From: Peromyscus leucopus
Lineage: Eukaryota; Chordata; Mammalia; Rodentia; Cricetidae
Direction of reading: 5' to 3'
NCBI RefSeq assembly: GCF_004664715.2
Contig: NC_051083.1
Location: 96,793,161-96,857,160 of the forward strand
Length of the DNA stretch: 64,000 bases
Every line of letters starts with the position of its first letter. The stretch's first letter is position 1. Of the stretch, positions 11,226-22,159 are shown one piece after another. Below the pieces are notes generated by a model, which saw only the letters and a list, made by a program, of their open reading frames with translations, did no database searches and was not told the DNA's origin. A program made the position numbers and the translations under genes.

Positions 11226-13440
11226 TTTTTATTTTTTTCAATTTTATAATTTAATTTAATTTTACATATCAGCCACGGATTCCCTTGTTCTCCCCCCTCC
11301 CGTGCCCCCCCTTGCCTTCCCCCAAGCCCACCCCCCATTCCCATCTCCTCCAGGACAAAGACTCCCCTGAGGATTGAGTTCAACCTGGTAGATTCAGTCC
11401 AGGCAGGTCCAGTCCCCTGCTCCCAGGCTGAGCCAAGTGTCCCTGTATAAGCCCCAGGTTTCAAACAGCCAACTCATGTACTGAGTACAGGATCCGGTCC
11501 CACTGCCTGGATCCCTCCCAAACAGATCAAGCTAATCAGCTATCTCAGTTATCCAGAGGGCCTGATCCAGTTGGGGGCTCCTCAGCTATTGGTTCATAGT
11601 TCATGTGTTTCCATTCATTTGGCTATTTGTCCCTGTGCTTTATCCAACAACAACAATTGTTGGTCTCAACAACAATTGGACTCCTGGAGCTCCACCTGGG
11701 GCCTGGCCATGGATCTCTGCATCCAGTTCCCTCAGTCATTGGATGGGGTTTCTAGCATGACAATTAGGGTGTTTGGCCATCCTATCATCAGAGCAGGTCA
11801 GTTCAGGCTGTCTCTGGACCATTGCCAGTAGTCTATTGTGGGGGTATATTTGTGGATTTCTGTGGGCCTCTCTAGCACTTTGCTTCTTCCTATTCTCATG
11901 TGGTATTTATTTATCATGGTCTTTTATTCCTTGTTCTCCCTCTCTGTTCTTGATCCAGCTGGGATCTCCCTCTCCCCCAAGCTCTCTTTCCCTCGACCCT
12001 TGCCCTTCATTACCCCCACTTTGTCCATGTTGTTCATGTACATCTCATCCATTTCTCTGTCATTGGGTGATCTCTGTATCTTTCTTGGGGTCCTGTTTTC
12101 TAGGTAGCCTCCCTGGAGTTGTGAGTAGCAGTCTAGTCATCTTTGTTTTACATCTAGTATCCTCCTATGAGTGAGTACATACCATGTTTGTTCAACTTCA
12201 TATGGAAAAACAAAAAACCCAGGATAGCCAAAAGAATCCTGTACAATAAAACAACCTCTGGGGGCATCATGATCCCTGACCTCAAGCTCTAGTATAGAGA
12301 TACAGTAATAAAAACAGCTTGGTACTGGCATAAAAACTGACATGTGGACCAATGGAATTGAATTGAAGACCCTGACATTAACCCACACACCTATGAACAT
12401 ATAATTTTGACAAAGAAGCCAAACTGTACAATGGAAAAAAGAAAGCATCTTCAACAAATGGTGCTGGCATAACTGGATATCAATGTGTAGAAGGCTGCAA
12501 ATAGATCCATATCTGTCACCGTGCACAAAACTTAAGTCCAAGTGGATCAAAGACCTCAACATAAATCCAGCTACTCTGAACCTGATAGAAGAGAAAGTAG
12601 GAAGAGTCTTGAACACATTGGCATAGGAGATCACTTCCTAAATATAGCACCAGTAGCACAGACACTGAGAGAAACAATCAATCAATGGGACCTCTTGAAA
12701 CTTAGAAGCTTTCGTAGAGCAAAGGATACAGTCAACAAGGCAAATCGACAGCCTACAGAATGGGAAAAGATCTTCACCAACCCCACATCTGACAGAGGAC
12801 TGATCTCCAAAATATAGAAAGAACTCAAGAAACTAGACAACAAAATACCCAACAATCCAATTAAAAAAAATGGATTACAGATCTAAATAGAGAATTCTCA
12901 ATAGGAGAATCCCAAATGGCTGAAAGACATTTAAGGAATTGCTCAACATCTTTAGTCATCATGAAAATGCAAATAAAAAGGACTCCACGATGCCAACTGA
13001 TACCTGTCAGAATGGCTAAGATCAAAAACACTGATGACAGCTTATGTTGGAGAGGATATAGAGCTAGGGGAACTCTCCTCCACTGCTGGTGGGAATGCAA
13101 ACTTGTACAATCACTTTGGATATCAATATGGTGCTTTCTTAGAAAATTGGGAATCAATCTCCCCCAAGATCCAGCTATCCCACTCTTGGGCATATACCCA
13201 AGGAATGCTCAATCATACCACAAGGGCACTTGCTCAGCTATGTTCATATCAGCATTGTTTGTAATAGCCAGAACCTGGAAACAACCTAGATGCCCTTCAA
13301 CTGAAGAATGGATAAATAAAATGTGGTATACATACACAATGGAATACTATTCAGCAGAGAAAAACAGTGACATCATGAGGTTTGCAGGCAAGTGGATGGA
13401 TCTAGAAAAAATCATCCTGAGTGAGGTAACCCAGACTCAG
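11226..13440 (-). mobile_element. 5'-inverted (twin-primed) L1 insertion with 15-bp TSD
   Basis: One L1 insertion in two oppositely oriented parts. On the minus strand, 12190 down to 11226 holds the last codons of ORF2, the full 3' UTR and an A-rich tail (seen as ttctttttttattttttt at the left edge). On the plus strand, 12191-13440 holds the preceding part of ORF2. In L1 order the plus part ends at cccagactcag and the minus part begins caaacatggtatg. These are neighbours in the L1 consensus, with only about 5-6 bases lost. The whole is flanked by a perfect 15-bp TSD taagtctatgattct at 11211-11225 and 13441-13455. This is the structure expected of twin priming. Read in element orientation, the target junction is ctt/agaatc, compatible with L1 endonuclease preference. 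Several stops and frameshifts show it is not active. Confidence 0.95.
12191..13440 (+). pseudogene. L1 ORF2 C-terminal remnant (inverted part)
   Basis: The translated pieces are typical of the ORF2p C-terminal region downstream of the reverse transcriptase. The 12916-13443 frame has 'LLHCWWECKLVQSLW', the Cys-rich segment, and 'MWYTYTMEYYSAEK', a highly conserved L1 stretch near the C-terminus. The 12542-12817 frame reads 'LKLRSFRRAKDTVNKA', another ORF2 block. The frame is broken upstream: there is an in-frame stop after '[10 protein letters not shown]' near 12290 and a frame change before 12542. The start codons of these frames are not biological starts. The endonuclease and catalytic RT domains are absent because the element is 5' truncated. 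Confidence 0.93.
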
Positions 13441-13455
13441 TAAGTCTATGATTCT
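13441..13455. repeat. Right target-site duplication of L1
   Basis: Identical to 11211-11225. Confidence 0.97.
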
Positions 13456-14812
13456 AAGGCAGATTCAGTATTATTGATCTCTTTCTATGTCTTTATCTGT
13501 ACAGACACTGGATAATAGAAAGGTATAGGAAGTTAGGAACTAACCCTAGGCAATGCTTCTATGTACTCATGCCCTATATGCTATAATGACAAAATTTGCT
13601 TGAAGACCTATTCCAGGCCCTGGCATTTTTGAGGCATCACATAGAGTCAGATAGAGTGAGTAATTAGATTAGGCTACATCTGTGGTGATAGCTCTTAATT
13701 CATTTAGGACATTCCTGAGTATGCCATACCATGCTGAAAAATCCCATCTATCCAAGAGTCCTTTCCTCTTTCCTTGACACAGTCCCTCAGGCTACTATCC
13801 ACAAAACTGGAAGTACTGCCAGAACATAATGAGGGCGGTGAACACAAGTGCAGAACAGACCTTAAGGTAACCCTCTTCACACTTGCCTATGCTCTAGAAA
13901 ACAACTATCTCTCCTTGCTTCCATTATAAACCATAGCCTAGCTATATGTGAATTAAGAGCTTTGCTTTTGAGATTATACCATAGCTTCCTATACACCAAG
14001 ACAAATGTATTCTCCATCAGAGTAGCACTTGGAATTAGGCATCCCTGTCACTGGCCTCCATGTACATATTGCCTTTCTTCTGTGAGACTACACTCTCCAA
14101 GATTGCAGAAGTCACCGGACTTTCCAAGGTGATAAAGTTGATCCTATCCAATTTTAAACTAGAATACAACTGTTCATAATTTAAGGTCAATCTCTACCAC
14201 CTGTCACTAGTTTGCATAGGACAAACAGACCAGAAACTTTCCCACTACCGGTCCACTCTAAGCTGAGTATCTTTTACCTTCAACGGGGCTTATACAATCA
14301 TTTCACTAACAGAAAAGCTACCCTGTCCCAAATCAAGGTCCATTTCCTTCGCCATATTCCCAATGAATCCACTTTTACAGCGTCCCTTCTCATTAGTACT
14401 GCAAAGGCATCAACCAAACAATTATATAAAAAACTTAAATTTGTTATTTCAAAAGCTAAAATAGTCACTATAAGGAAAATCAGAGTTTTATTGTTTGCAT
14501 TTGTGACATCTTTTGTATGATTTAGAATTAGAAAGAGGAGAGAGAAGATCAAAATCTTTGTAGTGATTAGAGCTTCGAAGGGCCCTATTTTGGCCCTGCC
14601 TCTTTGTTTCTCCACATGCTGTAAGACAGCCATCTGCTACTATCCAAGACTTTTCCCACCCTTAGTCAACTCTTGTTTAATATCCTAATCCTACAACAAA
14701 GAAGAATGTTCATCTAGTCACTGGTGTGACCATGTCAAAAGTTAAAATCCTGAATACTTTCCTACCTGTTAAGAAAGCGACAGCATCCTGACCTGTCTTC
14801 CATATGACCTCT
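13456..14812. other. Single-copy sequence, nothing recognised
   Basis: No clear repeats. The frames at 14212-14520 (plus) and 14298-14633 (minus) overlap each other and have no recognised domain. Confidence 0.45.
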
Positions 14813-14813
14813 T

Positions 14814-15212
14814 CTGAGTAGTTGTTTGTCAACTTGACATGAGCTAGAGTCATCTGGGAAGTGGGAGCTCACTTGAGAAATGCCTCCATCAGGTTGGCCT
14901 GTAGGCATGACTGTAGGATATTTTCTTGATTAATGATTCATATACAGTACAATACAGGACAGTGAGTGCAGTGCTACCTCTGGTCAGGTGGTCCTGGATG
15001 GTATTAGAAAGCAGGCTGAGAGGAACATGGGAAGCAAGACAGTAAGCAACATTCCTCCACAGTCTCTGCTTTAGTTCTGGCCTCTAGATTCCTGCCTTGG
15101 CTTCCCTTATCAAGGGACTGTAATCTGTAAGCCAAATGAACCCTTTCTTCCCTGAGTTGCTTTTGATTATGGTGTTTTATCACAGCAATATAAAGAAAAC
15201 TAAAACACTATC
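14814..15212 (+). mobile_element. RCHARR1-like hAT-Charlie DNA transposon (non-autonomous)
   Basis: The characteristic words of this rodent repeat are present in order: 'ttgtttgtcaacttgacatg', 'aatgcctccatcaggttggc', 'caggtggtcctggatggtat', 'gaaagcaggctgagaggaac', 'gtaagccaaatgaacccttt', and the end 'tatcacagcaatataaagaa'. The length of about 400 bp is close to what I recall for the family. It encodes no transposase. Confidence 0.8.
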
Positions 15213-15644
15213 TTCCTCTCAATATCTGCCATTATTCTGCAGCTCTAAAATCTGACTCTGACCCTCTTCCAAATCCCCAAACCACCTCATAATTGAACAA
15301 CTGAAGGGTTAATGCCTGCTTCAGCATCTTGTTTCAATGTTTGCATGCATAAGTCAGTGTCCATGCAACATCATCACTCGCTAAATATTTTGATATCATC
15401 CTTTTCTATAACCACTGTACCAAACATTATACAGCTTTCCAGGAACGACTGCCTAAATGTTCATGCCACTAGATAAATGTCTCTCAAACCAAGAAGAGCT
15501 TCAACACTTGGTACACATTGTGAAACATCCGTGGTCCACTGCCACACTCCGTACTCATGTAGACTCTGTCTTGAGGCACCTTCACACTACTGATATTTAC
15601 CAATCTCTGCATACCACATGGCAGGTTCTAATTATGCCTTCCTA

Positions 15645-16266
15645 TTAGCTTCTCTCCTCATTGCTGTGCCAAAACACCTGACAGAAGCAACTTAAGGGAA
15701 GAATGATATGTTTTTATTTGCTTCAGGCTGTGAGAGGTTGCTTTGCGTAACTGCTTTGTCAGAAATGATGATTAATGTAGACTCTGGTTAGGGATTAGCT
15801 CATACCACATGAAGAGCAAGTATGGTATTGCTCCAGTTATTATTGCTCTGGGTGGTTTCATGAGTCTGTCAAGTCTTGAGATTTTTGTTGGAGAAAGAAG
15901 GTCCTAAACTTGACTGTTTAGAAGTTGAAGGGGTCTCACACTAGGGACTGATGCTACATCCAAGACAGATTGGGATACAGTCTCATAGTTGAAGGCATGG
16001 TGATGGGAACATGAAGTGTTGGTCACATTATGTCCACAGAAAAAAGCAGAGAGTGAATCATGAATGCTGATATTCCTTTTGCTTTCTCTTCTGTTTTCTA
16101 TGTATTTACCCAAGAACCCCAACCCATTGGATAGTGCTACCTCTAGAGTGAGTCATCCCTCTTCAATTAAATCTCTTTGAAAATTCCCTCACAGAAAAAT
16201 CCCAAGATATGCCTCATAGGTGATTCTAAATCCAGTCAACTTGACATTGAAAATTAACTACCACAC
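15645..16266 (-). mobile_element. Old rodent interspersed repeat, antisense, family unassigned
   Basis: The start 'ttgctgtgccaaaacacctg' and the end 'ttctaaatccagtcaacttg' followed by 'gaaaattaactaccacacc' are the two edges of a common rodent repeat related in its ends to hAT-type elements. Its right-hand part (from about 16135) has a counterpart at 29035-29172. Orientation follows RCHARR1-like end words and is uncertain. Confidence 0.55.
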
Positions 16267-16324
16267 CTTCTCTTCATTTACTAATACTGCCTAATATCCT
16301 TGACATCCTATAATCTGTTGGAGG

Positions 16325-16525
16325 ATATATTACCCCAACATAAGAAATAACTTACAAGACCATCATGTTCATAGGGTCAATACCAGTTTTTCCAGATATG
16401 AACAGATCCAGTTCTACCTGGGATGGAGTGTCAGTCCTGAATGTGTATTTTACTTCAATTCTCGACAGAATGTTATGCAAGACTTAAGAGCAAAATTCCT
16501 AATATTATGTCCAATAATCAGAGTC
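16325..16525. repeat. Unassigned interspersed repeat, copy A
   Basis: Shares a roughly 160-bp block with 19604-19780: 'gaacagatccagttctacct', then 'gtgtcagtcctgaatgtgta', 'gttatgcaagacttaagagc' and 'attatgtccaataat'. I do not recognise the family. Confidence 0.55.
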
Positions 16526-17095
16526 AGATGAAAAACCCTTCTCACTCAACAACAACACAATCTCTGGACTTGACATACACAGGAAACCACATGGGGTAAG
16601 AAGGACTGAAGCAGCACCACACCTATTGTTCAAGTGGCATGAGTTGATGATCCCTGACTAGACCAGAGTTCTCATCAACCATCAAAACTGACTAGACAAT
16701 TACATAAAGCCACTTGTCACATCCCAAAACAAATATGGCTGGCCCAGGGAACGGGAATCAAGGAAGTGCAAATTCTAAGTAGACCAAAGAGTCTTGGGGA
16801 AACTGATAAGATGAGTAAGGGCCCCCAAAGCACTATCTATTTCATGAGACAACCTGGAAACAGATCAGGCATGTATTGTAGCATTCCTCAAATTCATCTC
16901 CACCCCCGCCCCCAATTATCCTTCCTTACATCCTTTCCCGGTAACTTCCTTATTCAGCATCTTCTTTATTTCTCTCCTCTTTTCCCCCATTTTTTCACAT
17001 CATTATTTCCATTCTGTCTTAGCTCACTCACTACTATATCATTTAATTACTACAACTTTGATATTTTCCTAGTCACTTTAGGCCAGAGGAGAATC
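16526..17095. other. Single-copy sequence with a pyrimidine-rich stretch
   Basis: 16900-17040 is C/T-rich. Nothing else is recognised. The 152-residue frame (16766-17224) runs into the LTR and is not supported as coding. Confidence 0.4.
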
Positions 17096-17101
17096 AGGCA
17101 A

Positions 17102-17487
17102 TGCTGTGGGATGGTCTGTATGTCAAATTGCTGTGATTGGTCAATAAATAAAACACTGGCCAGTGGCCAGGCAGGAAGTAGGTGGGACAAGGAGAGAGGA
17201 GGATTCTGGGAAGTGGAAGGCTGAGGCAGAGAGACACTGCCAGCCACCGCCATGACCAGCAGCATGTGAAGACACCAGTAAGCCACCAGCCACATGGCAA
17301 GGTATAGATTTATAAAAATGGGTTAATTTAAGATATAAGAACAGTTAGCAAGAAGCCTGCCACAGCCATACAGTTTGTAAGCAATATAAGTCTCTGTGTT
17401 TACTTGGTTGGGTCTGAGGGGCTGTGGGACTGGCAGGTGACAAAGATTTGTCCTGACTGTGGGCAAGGCAAGAAAACTCTAGCAACA
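17102..17487 (+). mobile_element. Solo LTR, ERV2-type, with perfect 6-bp TSD
   Basis: A 386-bp LTR begins tgctgtggg and ends agcaaca, flanked by aggcaa at 17096-17101 and 17488-17493. It is the same family as 2864-3198, 31796-32334 and 44734-45118. It shares 'caggcaggaagtaggtggga', 'ttaatttaagatataagaac' and 'ccatacagtttgtaagcaat' with the first copy and has an extra block near the 5' end. No internal viral sequence remains. Confidence 0.93.
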
Positions 17488-17572
17488 AGGCAACTTCTCA
17501 AGTACTACCTCACCCCTGTGAGGAGTATTGCCAGAGATTATGTTTGCTATAGGCAGATTTTGCTCCTAACAC

Positions 17573-17608
17573 CAGAGTGGATTGAGGAACTGGAGTGGAT
17601 TGAGGAAC
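17573..17608. repeat. 18-bp tandem duplication
   Basis: gagtggattgaggaactg is followed directly by a near copy, gagtggattgaggaacaa. Confidence 0.8.
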
Positions 17609-18045
17609 AAAAGCCTCTTTCTCTAGTTAGCAATGGAGGTATCATATTAGGAAAAAAAATACTGATTTAAAATTTTCCAATATGTAACTTTGTTGTCAAG
17701 CTTTAATCAGATGTTTAAATAAACATAACTCATTGTTGCTTATGTCCTTTGGACCTTTTCTACTCAATTTCTCCTTTCATTATGTGTCATCTACTGGCTT
17801 CTGTTCCTGTATATACTCTAATTACACTAAATCCTCCTTCTCCTCCCTCAAGTTTTCAGTCATCCTTTTGGTATGTTTTATAACTTATACTTATATTGTA
17901 TATTTTAATAACTTGTCCTCTGTATTTACATATATGTATAGGAGCCTACACTGGATAGTACTTTCTCTTAGATTTACACTGAAGTGGTACATATTCTGCA
18001 ATTTTCTTTTTCTGTACACATTTTCTTGAAGTCTTTATGTAGTTC
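17609..18045. other. AT-rich sequence, possibly decayed L1
   Basis: T-rich on the plus strand and similar in texture to the old minus-strand L1 that follows, but I cannot align it to a particular L1 block. Confidence 0.3.
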
Positions 18046-18049
18046 ATGC

Positions 18050-18430
18050 ATTGCTATCATCATGGGGCCATCCCCCTACAAGACCATAATGCTGGTGGGT
18101 CAGTAAAGGGCCTAGAGATAAACCCAGAGGTGGATTTAAGGTACAACATCTGCTTTATTGCATGTGAGCAACTACTTATATACTGAAAGCCTATGGAGTG
18201 TGATTGGTTAGCACATTACCTTAGATTGCACAGTGGATGTTCATACCATCAGGGTCTTTATGTAGAAGAAGCACATTAAAGGAGACGTGGAGAATGACCA
18301 ACTGCTGACTATTCATGCTACTTCAGAATTCATTACTGTGACTTCTGGAAATTCTCAGGAGCATGGTGTGCCTTGCTTCCCATGTAGAAGTGCAGTGTGC
18401 TAAGTGGGCTAGGCACCAGGTCATGTCTGC
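18050..18430 (-). mobile_element. Probable LTR of a second ERV family, antisense
   Basis: Read on the minus strand it has LTR signals in the correct order: a CCAAT box (antisense ATTGG at 18203-18207), a TATA box (TATATAAGTAG, about 18174-18184) and a poly(A) signal AATAAA (antisense at 18154-18159). The spacing of about 20-30 bp between them is typical of compact IAP-like LTRs. It is unlike the four related solo LTRs. No TSD was found, so the edges are approximate. Confidence 0.5.
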
Positions 18431-18847
18431 ATTTTCTCCTACATACATGCAAATCTCTGCATATCATGATACATTATGGATAATTTCAATTTATGTCATC
18501 ATTCTCTTAATTTTAATAAACATAAAGGTTGTTTCCACTGTTCTGTTCTCATAATGCTTGTGAAAACCTTAGTTTATGTAATTGAGTTTCTCTAGGATAT
18601 ATACTAAGAATGAGAAATGCTGGATCATAATAAAATACCCCTTCTTTTATTTTAATAAATATTGCAAAATTGCAGTCCTAAGTAGATTTTTAAAATTCAA
18701 AGACCACTAAAGTATATAAATGTACAGGATTATCTAATAAGTTTTAATCTTTAATTGTGAAAATATTCAAACCCTAAGACTATAATTTATGAATAGCTAC
18801 ATCATACCTCTCTAGAACAAAGCTAATATTTTCCATTCTTCTTGCAT

Positions 18848-18863
18848 TATCTATCTGTCTATC

Positions 18864-18898
<35 letters not shown>

Positions 18899-18899
18899 C
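18848..18899. repeat. (TATC)n microsatellite
   Basis: About twelve tetranucleotide units, pure in the middle, degenerating into tcca/ttca units on the right. Confidence 0.95.
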
Positions 18900-19371
18900 A
18901 TCCATACATTCATTCATCTTTCTATTTATTTATCTTAGTTGCTGAATGATTTCATAAAAACTGTATCTACCATGTCTCAATTTTGTGATACTGGGGATGG
19001 AATTCAATGCCTCACAAATGTTAAACACACATTCTGCCATGAGCTATATCCCTAAGCTAGTGTCATGACTCTTGACCCTAAATACTTTAGCAAGCCATCT
19101 CCTAAAAGTAATCACATTGTAATATATAAACACAATGCATCTTCATACAATATCTTATTGCATGTATAAAATTAGCAGTAATTTCCTCATTCTTATACCA
19201 TTTAATATCCACGTCACTTTAAATTTTCCTCAGGTGTCACAAAATGTCATTTTAATGTTTTATTTTGACACCTGGGATTCAGTCAAGTTTAACTAATTGA
19301 ATATTTTATAATGATGTAGTTGGTGTACCAAAAGAATTCATAGTTGAAAATTGAATAGTACAATGATGTAG

Positions 19372-19505
19372 TTTGTTTTGTTTTATTTTGCTTGAGTCAA
19401 TTTTTCACTGTGTATCTTACCTCATGCGAGCCTTAAAGGCTTGATCCTCCTGCCTCAATCTTTCCAGTACTAGAATTCCAGGTATACAGTGCCATTCTAC
19501 CTAGC
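19372..19505 (-). mobile_element. Old B1 SINE, antisense
   Basis: 'ttttgttttattttgcttga', 'ctgtgtatcttacctcatgc', 'gatcctcctgcctcaatctt' and 'ctagaattccaggtata' follow antisense B1 with many changes. Confidence 0.55.
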
Positions 19506-19603
19506 AGTATTTTAAAAAATATATTGAGTATATTAAGTTAATAATCCATCAAATATTCTTCACCCAATAAAGAAATAGCATACGTATTAGCAGTCCCTCC
19601 TTA

Positions 19604-19780
19604 GGTTCCCTTACTCTAGTCCCTCTTGAAAACTGACGAGAGCTATGACCAGATCTGTTCCTATGTAGGATGTAGTGTCAGACCCTACTGTGTGTTCCAC
19701 TCCAACTCTTCATAGAACATTAGGCAAAGCTTGAAAGCAAAATACCTAACGCTATGTCCAATAATGCAAGTGATCTTCTA
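19604..19780. repeat. Unassigned interspersed repeat, copy B
   Basis: Pairs with 16325-16525: 'gaccagatctgttcctatgt', 'gtgtcagaccctactgtgtg', 'cattaggcaaagcttgaaag' and 'gctatgtccaataatgc' occur in the same order and orientation. Confidence 0.55.
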
Positions 19781-20179
19781 AATTGAATAAAGTATAAAAG
19801 CATATGTGTGTGTTCTTTATGTCTTCATTTGCTTAACCACAAGTCCTCAGATTTTTGCCTATGTTATATGTTGGTATTGTGTTTTGCTCGTCTTATGGAT
19901 GAATCCAATCCCATGTATAGATATACTAAATTTGGTCATTTAAGTATCTATTAATAAACATTTTAGTTACTTCCACGTTTTGCTTTCTATAAGTAATGTC
20001 TGTGAGCATTCTTGATGAAGTTTTTGTGGGGGCATATGTTTTCATTGACATTGAGTATGTATCTAAGAGCGGAGCTGATATTTTCTATCGTGGGTACATC
20101 ATTTACATTATCAGGAACACTCAATAAGTATCACAGCTTTTGTAAATACCACTCAAGACTTATTTTCCAGGGTTCCAAG

Positions 20180-20313
20180 ATGTCTCAGGCAGCAAAGTCA
20201 CCTGCTGCCAAGCCTCATAACCTGAGTTTGGTCCCCAGAACATATGGTAGAAGGAGAAAACCAAATCCCAAAAGTTGCTCTCTGACCTCCATGTGTGCTG
20301 TGGAACTCACACA

Positions 20314-20376
<63 letters not shown>

Positions 20377-20412
20377 CGCCCAAATGAACAAACAAATGAA
20401 TAAATAAATAAT
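20180..20412 (+). mobile_element. B2-superfamily (B3-like) SINE with CA expansion
   Basis: 'cctgctgccaagcctcataa', 'cctgagtttggtccccagaa', 'catatggtagaaggagaaaa' and 'ctctgacctccatgtgtgct', followed by a long CA run and an aataaataaataa tail, is a common rodent tRNA-derived SINE. Confidence 0.85.
20316..20374. repeat. (CA)n microsatellite inside the SINE
   Basis: Pure CA run generated within the 3' part of the B3-like SINE. Confidence 0.96.
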
Positions 20413-21999
20413 ACAACGACTTTTTCAAACTTCATTTCTGTTAAAAGATGTTCCAAGGGAGTATTTTCTGGTTGGTGTTTGCTGCACTTCTCTCTCATTC
20501 ACATACTCACCTCAGGATTGTTCGAAGTCCTCCATCAGAAGTTGCTCACTTTCTCTTCTATGATTCCAAAGGTGTCTAAACTATTTGAGATTCTGCTAAG
20601 CAATCTCTGGAGGGAAGGGGGGAATGGCCCACAAAGTCATGTTAGGTACCTCCTAAGTGCTCTTCTTGGTTCCTCATAATGTTGTTCTACATTATAATGT
20701 TCTACTTATTTATATCTTTCTCATATGGAATTAAAATTATTAATTACTGAAAGTAATTTCTCACATGACTATGATGATGAACATTTTCATGTGCATTGTA
20801 TTTGTATATCATCACCCTTGAAGAGATTTTTCAGGTATTTTACTAGTTTTATGTTGTGTTATCATTTTTCAATGAATTACATGTGTTACTCAACTTTTTT
20901 TACCCAAATGCCTCCTTAGCATATTATTTACAAATATTTTCTTCTATTCTGCGGGCTATGATTTAATTTTCTTTATAATGCACTCTGGCACATAAGAGGT
21001 TTTTTATTTTAAGGTTTTGTGAAACCTCATTTGTTTTTTTTTTTAGTTGTTTGCTCTTTTGTGACTGACTGAATTAAACTTACAGTTTAAATAATTTGGA
21101 GTGTGATGTCATCTTAGTATCAAATCTAATTCATGAAGATGGATTTTTTTCTTATTCATTCTTTTAAAATTCCTTTTAACAATGTTTTACTGTTTTTATT
21201 TTCTGTGTACAATGGATGCATCCCTCTTGGTTTAAGTCATTCTTAGGTATTTTCTTATTATTTTAAATGGATTATTTTAAATTTCAGTATTATAGTATTT
21301 ATTACCAACATACAGAAATATTGTTGCTTTTATATTAATCTTGTATCCTACAATCTTTCTGAATTTGCTTGTTTGTTACATTAATTTTTAGTGTACTCTT
21401 GGGGAGTGCTATTATGTAAAATTGTATCACATCTATCAATATAGGTAAAGAAGTACTACTTCCTTTTCAATGTGGATATTCTCTGTTCTTCTGCCCTATT
21501 GCCCTGGATAGAACCTCCATTATTAAACTAAAAATGAGTGATAAGATCAGACATTCAGGTTTTGTTTTGGAACTTAAAGAATTTCATTCTGTCACTTGTC
21601 ATTATGTTAGCTCTGGGTTTTTCAGAGGTGGGGCTGTTTTCTGCCATTTCTAGTTTTTGAATGTCTTCTAATCATAAATGAATGTGGGAATCTTAATGGA
21701 TACTTTTTTCAGTGTCTGTTGAGATGATCATGTAGGGTTTTCCTCTTTATTTTACTAACAATGGTAAAATACTAGAAGAAATATTGATTTATCTTTGGGT
21801 GTTTAAATAAGCGTGTATTCCTGAGATTAATAGTATGTGCTCATAGTTTATAATCCATTTTTTAAGCTTTTCGATTTTCTTGACAATTTTTTACATTTAT
21901 GTTTATCAGGGGCCCTAGTATACAGGTTCCTTTTTTAATGATATCTTTATCTGGCTTTAGTATTATTGTAATATTTTCCTTAAAGAATTAGAAGAAACC

Positions 22000-22135
22000 C
22001 AGTATGGGGGTGAATGGCTGTACACTTGTGCTAGAAAGATGTAGGCTAGAGGATCACAAGTGCAAGTTCATTCTCAGCTGCACAACCAGTTCAAGTTCAA
22101 GCTGGGCTACATGTTACCTAGTTAAAAAAAAGAAA
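22000..22135 (+). mobile_element. Old B1 SINE
   Basis: 'gaatggctgtacacttgtgc', 'gaggatcacaagtgcaagtt' and 'caagctgggctacatgttac' match a diverged sense B1, ending in a GA-rich A-tail. It interrupts the ancient antisense L1. Confidence 0.6.
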
Positions 22136-22159
22136 GAAGAAAAGAAAAAGAAGGAAGGG

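Larger units (their letters stand above)
18440..21995 (-). mobile_element. Ancient L1 (L1M-age) ORF2 remnants, antisense
   Basis: The plus strand reads as diverged antisense L1 ORF2. 'ggatatatactaagaatgag' with 'atgctggatcataataaaat' (18600) and 'tatgtatctaagagcgga' (20060) are antisense ORF2 landmarks. From 21120 the order 'gaagatggatttttttctta', 'ttcttaggtattttcttatt', 'ttgtatcctacaatctttct', 'gaatttgcttgtttgttaca', 'gttagctctgggtttttcag', 'tctgttgagatgatcatgt' and 'tatctttatctggctttagt' follows the ORF2 reverse-transcriptase region read backwards. It is interrupted by a B1, an unassigned repeat and a B2-type SINE. It is too decayed to encode anything. Confidence 0.75.

Noticed and set aside
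12137..12634. 165-residue minus-strand frame
   Set aside because: It spans the inversion junction of the L1. Most of it is antisense to ORF2, and only the last codons are sense ORF2.
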